From positions 186,001 through 250,000 of the forward strand of contig NZ_CP018836.1 in the NCBI RefSeq assembly GCF_002196515.1: 64,000 bases of DNA, written 5' to 3'. This document shows, in pieces, positions 57,519 through 64,000 of this stretch. The notes below the pieces were generated by a model. The model had not been told where the DNA came from. It saw nothing but the letters and a program-made list of their open reading frames with translations, and ran no database searches. This DNA is from Vibrio gazogenes. Lineage in GTDB: Bacteria; Pseudomonadota; Gammaproteobacteria; Enterobacterales; Vibrionaceae. Positions within the stretch are counted from its first letter, which is position 1, and each line of letters opens with the position of its first letter. The position numbers and the translations under genes were made by a program.

Positions 57519-57731
57519 TTAGAAAAGGCTGGAGAGCACATCCAACTCTTCGTGAGTCAGAATCTGCGAGCTTTCCGGCGATAAGTTAGCATCGATTTCA
57601 TTCTGAAGGCTGCGCAATTGTGCTGGCGTTAACTGCCTGAGCTGCGCTTTTAATGATTCAAACTGGCAACTGGACAGCCTAGGTTCGGATACGGGAAAAT
57701 CATGGTGACTATGACTGAGTTGTGCTTGCAT
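57519..57731 (-). CDS. Unrecognised small protein
   Basis: This is a 70-residue protein. ATG 57731 is chosen because GGAG lies 7 nt upstream; the frame is open to 57755. Predicted helices are FESLKAQLRQLTPAQLRSLQNEIDANL and the C-terminal SQILTHEELDVLSSLF. The latter recalls the LSQEEIDALL type of short interaction motif in chemotaxis/flagellar proteins such as FliM, but only loosely. It lies about 107 bp upstream of the 57083-57412 gene on the same strand. Confidence 0.5.
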   Translation of the reverse strand: MQAQLSHSHHDFPVSEPRLSSCQFESLKAQLRQLTPAQLRSLQNEIDANLSPESSQILTHEELDVLSSLF

Positions 57732-57979
57732 TGTTATACTCCATTTCTCCATCACTAATGATTAAGGCCACGACGTTGTGATTTTGTTTGTTTCCTGTAC
57801 GGCCTAGTTTTAGAGTCTAAGTTCTTCGATGGATGATTTTGTCCGTGTAATGTCAGACAAAAGCAAGAATGCAGCGTGGCGTCGTTTGTTTTTGCAATGA
57901 AACATCAGTCTTGGCTGGTATGTATGCATTTAAATACATTTCCCAGCCAATAATAGTTAGGGCTTATTTAGCATTTGGA

Positions 57980-60166
57980 TTATGAGTCAGGCGAGGTATC
58001 TTTGCGTGATTCCTGCCCGACGCTCCCGACCAATTTATTTGTCAGTGAGTGTAATTCAGGAAGAATCCGGTGAATTAGATGCAGTTGTTGTAACACGAGA
58101 CGGACCGAGCCTTTATCTTCTTCATGCCACTCTGCCAGCTGTTTTTCTAATCCTGCATCTTCAATCTGACTGATATCAGCGCTGTTTTGGTGATTTTCCA
58201 ACTGCTCGTGGAGTTGTTGTAAGTGCTGATGAATGACACGGTGCCCGTTAAGAACCAAATGGAGAAACGATTCATCGCCCAATTGTGTTCGGTGTGCACC
58301 GATGGTTGAAATATAACTGAGCAGTGCATGATTTAAGGTTAAAAAGCGGAAACTGTCTTCTTCGGCTTTTCTGTATTTACCCGGTTCAGACAGCATATTA
58401 TTGATCGCTGTGGTGAGCGCGGCATCTTGATCGTGCGCTTCTCTTCTCGCAACACGGTAGCCCAAACTATCTTTCTTACCGATACGGTATTGAACCATCA
58501 TCTGATCAAGATAATTTTTATTACTCCGAATGGCTTCAGCCATGACTCGGTGCAGCCTTTTGGCGTGCCAGTCCGGCAGAATGAAAGAGACCGCAAGCAC
58601 GGCTAGGCCACATCCAATGAGGGTATCGAGTAAACGCGGCAGTACCACCGCATAGCCCGCACCCATCTGATTAAAACAAAACAGTACTAAGACCGTGATA
58701 AATCCGGTGGCGTAGCCGTAATTATTGTTGCGGAATGCAAAAAACATCACGCCGGAAATAACGATCATGGTGACCTGGCTTGCCTGTGAGGGAAACAACG
58801 TGAGCAGTAAGACACCGATAAATAACCCGGAAATGGTGCCGATAACGCGGAGTGTAATCCTTTGTCGGGTCGAAGAGAAGTTGGGCTGGCAGACAAACAG
58901 TGTTGTGAGGAGAATCCAGTATCCCAGTTCCAGATCGAGCGTTTGTAAAATGGCATATCCGGTGGTGAATGTTACCGACATGCGAATGGCATGACGAAAC
59001 AGCAGTGAATCGCGGTTCATGTTATTCCAGACACGCTGCCACATACTTCTCAAACCATAAGGATTGGTATCAGAAAGTTGGTTTTCATCAAACTGCTGAC
59101 TTTCAGGATGACCAATATTACTGAGCAGCTTTTCGATAGTTGACAGGTTGTTGAAAAGATAATGGAGCTGGGCGAATAACGATTTCCACTCAGGACGGGA
59201 ATGTGTGTGTAAATACTGCATCGAGATATGCAGTTCATCCAGTGCCATTGCGGATGCGTTCGGGTGTTGATATTCCCTATTTTCTTTGATGCTTGTTGCG
59301 ACTTCCCGACACGCTTGGGCTTGTGTTTCTAACAGATGCCGGAAACGGAAAAGAATATCACTGCGACCAAAATGTTCCGCGAGTTCCTGATATCGATAGT
59401 GGGTTGAACTGATTCGTTCATGAATATCCTGTGCGAGAAAATATGTGTTCAAAAAATGATGGCTGGTGGTATGAATCTGCCCTTTCTTGCTATAAGAAAG
59501 TAAGGTCGCTTTGCACTGATTCAATGCTGTCACAATCTGTGCGTTGAAATTGGCTTCACGGATCCGATAGGGTTGAAGCTGTATCTGTGAGACAGGATGG
59601 AATCGTTCACTTTTCAGTGCAAAGTAATCAGCCAGATTGAGAAATACGGCAGAGAGATTTTGTTGTACCGGGCGATTCGGAAACAGGAGCAGCCATACAA
59701 TAGAGATCAGGAAATACCATAGTGCGCCTGCAAGCAGTAAAGTCGGTTGAAACCAGAATCCGGGGCTCTGGTGTTCGCCAATCATGGTATAGACGGCTAT
59801 CAACAATGAGCCGAATGCAATGCTGGCATAACGAGAGCTGATCGCGCCGAGCATGATGAAACCAAATGTAGAAATAGATAAACCGATCGCAAATAAAATA
59901 GGGTGGTAAAACAGAATCTCAATCGAAAATGTCGCAATTGCAAAACAGATGAGTGCCAAACCGATGGTTTTGAGTCTGCCGATAATGCTGTCATCTTGTT
60001 CTGTCAGCGCTGCGGCGATAATGCCCAGAATCAGCGGTGTGATCCAAGTAGACAGTTGATAATGCCAAGTCGGCACCACCACGCCTAATAGTGCAATTAA
60101 AATTAAGACAGAATAAGGGAATGTTCTATTCGCCCAATAACCACGGGCCCGACTGAGGAATTTCAC
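57980..60166 (-). CDS. yccS: YccS-family (FUSC) inner-membrane protein
   Basis: This 728-residue membrane protein resembles Escherichia coli YccS (717 aa). Domain order is an N-terminal block of about six helices (residues 15-170), a cytoplasmic helical region (about 175-385), a second FUSC-type helix block (about 395-530: YWILLTTLFVCQPNFSSTRQR...) and a C-terminal cytoplasmic helical domain. The QPNFSSTRQRITLRVIGTISG segment is diagnostic of the family. It is thought to be an efflux-type transporter, related to AaeB and aromatic-acid exporters, but no substrate is proven. It is transcribed alone. Confidence 0.9.
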   Translation of the reverse strand: MKFLSRARGYWANRTFPYSVLILIALLGVVVPTWHYQLSTWITPLILGIIAAALTEQDDSIIGRLKTIGLALICFAIATFSIEILFYHPILFAIGLSISTFGFIMLGAISSRYASIAFGSLLIAVYTMIGEHQSPGFWFQPTLLLAGALWYFLISIVWLLLFPNRPVQQNLSAVFLNLADYFALKSERFHPVSQIQLQPYRIREANFNAQIVTALNQCKATLLSYSKKGQIHTTSHHFLNTYFLAQDIHERISSTHYRYQELAEHFGRSDILFRFRHLLETQAQACREVATSIKENREYQHPNASAMALDELHISMQYLHTHSRPEWKSLFAQLHYLFNNLSTIEKLLSNIGHPESQQFDENQLSDTNPYGLRSMWQRVWNNMNRDSLLFRHAIRMSVTFTTGYAILQTLDLELGYWILLTTLFVCQPNFSSTRQRITLRVIGTISGLFIGVLLLTLFPSQASQVTMIVISGVMFFAFRNNNYGYATGFITVLVLFCFNQMGAGYAVVLPRLLDTLIGCGLAVLAVSFILPDWHAKRLHRVMAEAIRSNKNYLDQMMVQYRIGKKDSLGYRVARREAHDQDAALTTAINNMLSEPGKYRKAEEDSFRFLTLNHALLSYISTIGAHRTQLGDESFLHLVLNGHRVIHQHLQQLHEQLENHQNSADISQIEDAGLEKQLAEWHEEDKGSVRLVLQQLHLIHRILPELHSLTNKLVGSVGQESRKDTSPDS

Positions 60167-60538
60167 AGAATTTCAACCATTTCATTCATGTTGTGCCACT
60201 ACTGTGGATGATATCAGAACTGCACTGTAACGTATTGAACTTTTATCTGTCTTTTCAGCAAGAAGTATGAAAATTATGGCGTGCTCCTCAATTGGGAAAT
60301 GACAAACCGTTGACGCATCAAACAGCCTGGTTGTGATATTTGTTGTGCCTGTGAATGTCAGTCAAACCATGATGTTGGTATGATGCCTCAGAATCGTTGA
60401 GATAATTGACCATTTTATATATAAATAGACCCTCGTGATCTTTGGGCAGGATTTAGACTGTACTAAAGGCATACTTCAGATATTCTTACGCGTGTAACCC
60501 AATTTATACGTTGAAATTTAAGTCAATGAGCATAACTG
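60167..60538. promoter_or_regulatory. Intergenic region with a candidate helD promoter
   Basis: This 372-bp interval separates divergent yccS and helD. A good sigma-70 match is TTGAGA (60397-60402) with TATAAA (60420-60425) at 17-bp spacing, giving a start near 60432, about 107 bp before helD. Nothing else was recognised. Confidence 0.4.
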
Positions 60539-62605
60539 ATGCAGCTGAAAGCCAGTAATACTGCGAAATATTTTATGAATGATGAGTTTTACGCCGTCGC
60601 AATTGATGACGAGAAACTCATCGTCCGTTCCCGTGTTGCAGAAGAAAGAATTCCATTCGCAGTTTGGGATGGTTCAGTCCGTGTCCGGCGCGGCATTGTG
60701 TGGGGAGAACTTGAGTTTTTTGCCCATGAGCATGATGGCCAACGTTATAGTTGGCTCATTCGTGGATTACCTTGGCCCCAGTGCCGAAAGTTTGCTGACC
60801 AAGCTGTGGCTGCCTATCGTCAATGGCACCAATCACAGTGCGCTCAGTTGGCTACTTACTTACCAGCTTGGCAGCAGGCTTTGAGTCAGCGCCAGAATGA
60901 GCCTGCTTTTCTCGCTCATTCTAAGATCAGAGAATGGCATCGTCAGGTGAGCCGAGATTTGACAACATTGGGCATGTCTCTCGATGACATTGAACAACGG
61001 GTTCCGGGGCTAATTTCAGAGATTGTTGCATGGTACCATCAACCTTCAGTGATGTTGTCACAGCGTAACGAAACATGGATTGAGACAGAGCGTGAGCGCT
61101 GGGATACGTTATTTAACACACTGGAATCCTCTCCCTTAAATCCATCGCAGCAGTCCGCGGTACTTTTGAATGATGATTACAATCTGGTGCTCGCTGGTGC
61201 CGGCTCGGGAAAAACCAGCGTGCTTTCTGCCCGGGTTGCTTATCTGATTGAAAGTGGGCTGGCAAAAGCCGATCAAATTCTATTGCTTTCATTCGGTAAA
61301 GATGCCGCATTGGAGATGGAACAGCGATTGAAAGATCGGGTAGGGCCGGCAGCGCAGCATGTCACAGTGAATACATTTCATCAGCTTGGATTACGGATTA
61401 TTCATGAGGTGGAAGGGCAAGACGTACAACTCTCCCCGATCGTGGGCGAAGCGAAGCTCAAAGAAGCCTGGATGACCGATTGGCTCAAAAAGCATTGGAT
61501 GACACCAACAAACTTTAAACGGTGGCAAAAACACTTAAATCAATGGCCGATTGCTTATATCAAAGGGGATGAAGAGCTGGGAAGCCATGTTGAAAATCCT
61601 AAGTTGATCTCTTGGTTGACTCAGCAAGTCGAACAACTGTCGCTGTTGGGGGCGAGTAAAAAAGAGATTCAGCAAAAAATCGTCGAGCGGGAAGATTATC
61701 CGCGTCTGAACAGTGAGCTTGCATTATGCTGGCCATGTTATCAGGCATGGAATGAAATGCTTAAGACTCAGGGACAACTCGATTTTAATCTGATGATCAG
61801 TCGAGCAACTGCATATGTCAGAAAGAAAAAGTATCAATCCCGTTGGGCGTTTATTATGGTCGATGAATATCAGGATATTTCACCGCCGCGTCTTGCGTTA
61901 CTGGAGGCGCTTTGTAAACAACATCAATCAAACGGGAATCTCTTTGCCGTCGGTGATGACTGGCAATCAATTTACCAGTTTGCCGGTTCCGATGTTGATT
62001 TAACAACGGGTTTCAAGCAACGGTTTCCCGCATCGACAGTGACGCATCTCGATACCACTTATCGGTTTAATAACCGGTTGGCTGAGGTGGCAAATACTTT
62101 CGTGCAGGCTAATCCTCAGCAGATACCGAAGTCACTCAATAGCCTGAAAGTACAAAAGAGCAATGCGGTGGCACTGTTGCCCCAAGCTCGGATTGAAAAG
62201 GTTATTGAACAACTGAATCGCAAGAGTACAGCCAAAAATGAAGTCAAGTCACTATTAATCCTTGGCCGAAATCACTATCACAAACCGGAATTACTGGCAG
62301 CATGGCAAAAGCAATACCAACAGCTTGATATTCAGTTCATGACCTGTCATGCCAGTAAGGGGAAAGAAGCCGATTTTGTGATCATTGTGAATGTGGATGA
62401 AGGGCAGTTTCCAACCAAAGCGAAAACCTTGCATTTAGATGATGTATTAACATTATCAAATGAGACCTTTCCGCATGCAGAAGAACGTCGGTTGTTTTAT
62501 GTTGCGATGACCCGGGCAAGAGAAAAAGTCTGGGTTGCCTACAATGCAGGCGGTTCCACCTTCGTCAAAGAGCTTCTTGAGGGGCCATACGCGGTTTCTA
62601 AATGA
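60539..62605 (+). CDS. helD: DNA helicase IV (HelD, UvrD/Rep family)
   Basis: This superfamily 1 3'-5' DNA helicase of 688 residues matches the 684 of Escherichia coli HelD. An N-terminal extension of about 190 residues precedes the helicase core. Walker A is LAGAGSGKTS (about 219), motif II is DEYQDISPPR, motif III GDDWQSIYQFAGSD, motif IV around DTTYRFNN, motif V CHASKGKEADFV and motif VI YVAMTRAREKVWVAY. It is transcribed alone from a region with a sigma-70-like promoter. The mgsA gene is convergent 12 bp after its stop, so the 3' ends share little space. Confidence 0.95.
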   Translation: MQLKASNTAKYFMNDEFYAVAIDDEKLIVRSRVAEERIPFAVWDGSVRVRRGIVWGELEFFAHEHDGQRYSWLIRGLPWPQCRKFADQAVAAYRQWHQSQCAQLATYLPAWQQALSQRQNEPAFLAHSKIREWHRQVSRDLTTLGMSLDDIEQRVPGLISEIVAWYHQPSVMLSQRNETWIETERERWDTLFNTLESSPLNPSQQSAVLLNDDYNLVLAGAGSGKTSVLSARVAYLIESGLAKADQILLLSFGKDAALEMEQRLKDRVGPAAQHVTVNTFHQLGLRIIHEVEGQDVQLSPIVGEAKLKEAWMTDWLKKHWMTPTNFKRWQKHLNQWPIAYIKGDEELGSHVENPKLISWLTQQVEQLSLLGASKKEIQQKIVEREDYPRLNSELALCWPCYQAWNEMLKTQGQLDFNLMISRATAYVRKKKYQSRWAFIMVDEYQDISPPRLALLEALCKQHQSNGNLFAVGDDWQSIYQFAGSDVDLTTGFKQRFPASTVTHLDTTYRFNNRLAEVANTFVQANPQQIPKSLNSLKVQKSNAVALLPQARIEKVIEQLNRKSTAKNEVKSLLILGRNHYHKPELLAAWQKQYQQLDIQFMTCHASKGKEADFVIIVNVDEGQFPTKAKTLHLDDVLTLSNETFPHAEERRLFYVAMTRAREKVWVAYNAGGSTFVKELLEGPYAVSK

Positions 62606-62617
62606 TTATTCAGCCGT

Positions 62618-63079
62618 TTATAGTATTTTTCTGGCATCAATATAGGACTGATAGTCAGGGATTTCGATATCGGTACTCTGTGCTACCAATGCGGATGAAA
62701 AGATGAAATCGGCTGTGGCACGATTGAGAGCCATTGGAATATTCCAGACACTGGCAATTCGCAGAAGTGCTTTTACATCTGGATCATGCGGTACCGCGTT
62801 GAGTGGATCCCAGAAAAACACTAAAACATCGATCTTACACTCAGAAATTAAAGCGCCAATTTGCTGATCTCCGCCCATTGGGCCACTAATCATTTGAATG
62901 ATGTCAAGGCCTGTTTCTTGATGTAAAAGGTGCCCCGTTGTACCCGTCGCGTAAAGTGTATGATTGGCGAGTTGTGCTTGGTTTTGCTTGGTCCATGCGA
63001 GTAGGTCAGCTTTGCGGTGATCGTGCGCCACAAGGGCAATATGTTTCTTTTCCGATAATTTGCGTTGAATCGTTTGCAT
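62618..63079 (-). CDS. mgsA: Methylglyoxal synthase
   Basis: MgsA converts dihydroxyacetone phosphate to methylglyoxal and phosphate, bypassing lower glycolysis when sugar phosphates accumulate. The 153 residues match the family. Key segments are VAHDHRK (phosphate site), TGTTG (phosphate-binding loop), [11 protein letters not shown] with the catalytic Asp, and [20 protein letters not shown]. It is convergent with helD, leaving only 12 bp between the stops. A convergent overlap of transcripts at their 3' ends is therefore probable. Confidence 0.96.
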   Translation of the reverse strand: MQTIQRKLSEKKHIALVAHDHRKADLLAWTKQNQAQLANHTLYATGTTGHLLHQETGLDIIQMISGPMGGDQQIGALISECKIDVLVFFWDPLNAVPHDPDVKALLRIASVWNIPMALNRATADFIFSSALVAQSTDIEIPDYQSYIDARKIL

Positions 63080-63250
63080 TAATTTTGCTCCATGCTCATG
63101 GATGACTCTCGTCGAAGGTCTGTCTTGAATTGGTCAAGTTAAATCATTTTATATACGAAATATTCTATATAAATCAATTATTTTTATTGATAATTGAGGT
63201 TTGATTTATGCTCTTTTAAGAAAACTGAATGAAACCAGTATATTGCAAAA

Positions 63251-63406
63251 GGGGAACAGAACACGCCGCGTTTTTACTGTTTTTCCCTGAGTCAAGATGC
63301 CCCATACTTATAAAGATTGCTCCGTACCCTCTTCAAGGTCACCCCTGAGATATTCCTTTTAAGAGCGTACATTTAACCGTATTTCGGTAAGAAATACGGT
63401 TTTTTT
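63251..63406 (+). ncRNA. Candidate small RNA between mgsA and glgC
   Basis: On the plus strand a -10-like TATATT (63239-63244), a possible start near 63251 and a strong Rho-independent terminator at 63375-63406 frame about 155 nt. Both flanking genes are on the minus strand, so this terminator serves no annotated plus-strand gene. There is no convincing ORF. The body has an unpaired C-rich run (CACCCCTGAG). The -35 box is weak. No known sRNA family was recognised. Confidence 0.35.
63375..63406 (+). terminator. Strong terminator in the mgsA-glgC intergenic region
   Basis: AACCGTATTTC pairs exactly with GAAATACGGTT around GGTAA and runs into seven T residues on the plus strand. It is directional: the minus strand has AAATG, not a T-run, after the hairpin, so glgC is not its obvious client. 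Confidence 0.85.
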
Positions 63407-63427
63407 ATGTTTGGGAGGGAGGCGGGC

Positions 63428-64000
63428 TTAGTTGGTGAAGTGATAGCTTTCCGGCACGACAACAATGCCCTTTTCTGACACATGGAAGCGTTTTTTGTCC
63501 TGGACGGAATCAACCCCGATCTGCGTGTAAGGGGGAATATGAACATGCTTATCAATGATGCAACTGACCAACTGGCATCCTTCGCCGACTTCGACATCAT
63601 CGAAAAGAATGCTATCGACAATGGTGGTACTATCATTGATCCGCACATTGGAAGAAATAATCGAGTGCTGGACTGACCCGCCTGAGTTGACGACGCCGCT
63701 CGCGATCATGGAATTAATAAAGATACCTTCATTTCCGGTTGCTGATGAAACGGTCCGTGCGGGTGGCAATTGAGGCTCATAAGTACGGATGGCCCAATCT
63801 TTCTGGTAAATATTCATCGGCGGGAGTGGCTCCAGCAGATCCATGTTGGCTTCGTAATAGGAGTCAATCGTCCCGACGTCTCGCCAGTAGCAGTCTTTGG
63901 CAACTCGTCCTTTGTCACCATAGAAGTTATAAGCGAATACCGCATTGGTCTGAATCAGCTCGGGAATGACATCTTTTCCAAAGTCATGACTCGAATGCTC
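63428..64000 (-). CDS. glgC: Glucose-1-phosphate adenylyltransferase, 3' part
   Basis: This is the C-terminal part of ADP-glucose pyrophosphorylase, which makes ADP-glucose for glycogen. The frame is open through the end of the window, so the N-terminal nucleotidyltransferase half is outside. Diagnostic sequence is GKDVIPELI near the boundary, [19 protein letters not shown], and a left-handed beta-helix domain with repeats such as [19 protein letters not shown] and [15 protein letters not shown]. It ends just before the plus-strand terminator at 63375-63406. It is probably the last gene or a single gene in its transcript. Confidence 0.93.
   Translation of the reverse strand, partial: EHSSHDFGKDVIPELIQTNAVFAYNFYGDKGRVAKDCYWRDVGTIDSYYEANMDLLEPLPPMNIYQKDWAIRTYEPQLPPARTVSSATGNEGIFINSMIASGVVNSGGSVQHSIISSNVRINDSTTIVDSILFDDVEVGEGCQLVSCIIDKHVHIPPYTQIGVDSVQDKKRFHVSEKGIVVVPESYHFTN

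Overview
The window looks like a chromosomal segment of a Vibrio or close relative (Vibrionaceae). The evidence is the LuxP/LuxQ autoinducer-2 receptor pair, a FabV enoyl reductase, an OmpV/MipA porin-like protein, a small RRM RNA-binding protein, YeeX, YccS, RavA-ViaA and tRNA genes close to gammaproteobacterial types. There is no rRNA operon, CRISPR array, prophage or complete insertion sequence. The only mobile DNA is a 262-bp deletion derivative of an insertion sequence, a related remnant elsewhere, and one long imperfect inverted repeat.

Region 1 (1-14070) is a beta-glucan utilisation locus. It holds the tail of a sugar ABC transporter ATPase, a GH94 disaccharide phosphorylase, a cytoplasmic GH116 beta-glucosidase and a LacI-type regulator. 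On the other side of a bidirectional terminator lie a GH9 lipoprotein glucanase (minus strand) and, divergently, a secreted GH16 glucanase, a two-domain lipoprotein resembling ExoP-type carbohydrate-binding modules, and a LamB-like porin. A second, freely secreted GH9 paralogue sits alone at 25419-27758. The inferred pathway is extracellular cutting by GH9 and GH16, capture by the lipoprotein, passage through the porin, ABC import, then phosphorolysis (GH94) or hydrolysis (GH116) in the cytoplasm.

Region 2 (14300-35700) is mostly housekeeping and small accessory genes. These are cutA, a DnaJ-related protein, an EAL phosphodiesterase with a degenerate GGDEF domain, fabV, tesA, the ybbA-ybbP ABC system, a MarC-family protein, a GNAT acetyltransferase, an amino-acid racemase, a Cys-rich unknown coupled to a DMT exporter and a Gfo/Idh oxidoreductase, an RRM protein, an FAD oxidoreductase, galE, a TetR regulator and a Nudix hydrolase.

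Region 3 (35990-49740) contains ravA-viaA, ompV, an acetate/succinate permease (satP family), the glutathione transferase yghU, tRNA-Leu(UAA) and tRNA-Cys(GCA), a class 3 lipase whose stop codon abuts the IS derivative, cobalamin genes cbiA-cbiB, a second Nudix gene, a peroxiredoxin, yeeX, yceH and yhbQ.

Region 4 (49800-64000) contains a TraF-like outer-membrane protein, luxP-luxQ, a small beta-barrel protein, cobyric acid synthase (cobQ/cbiP), two small unknown proteins, yccS, helicase IV (helD), mgsA, a candidate intergenic small RNA, and the 3' part of glgC running off the window.
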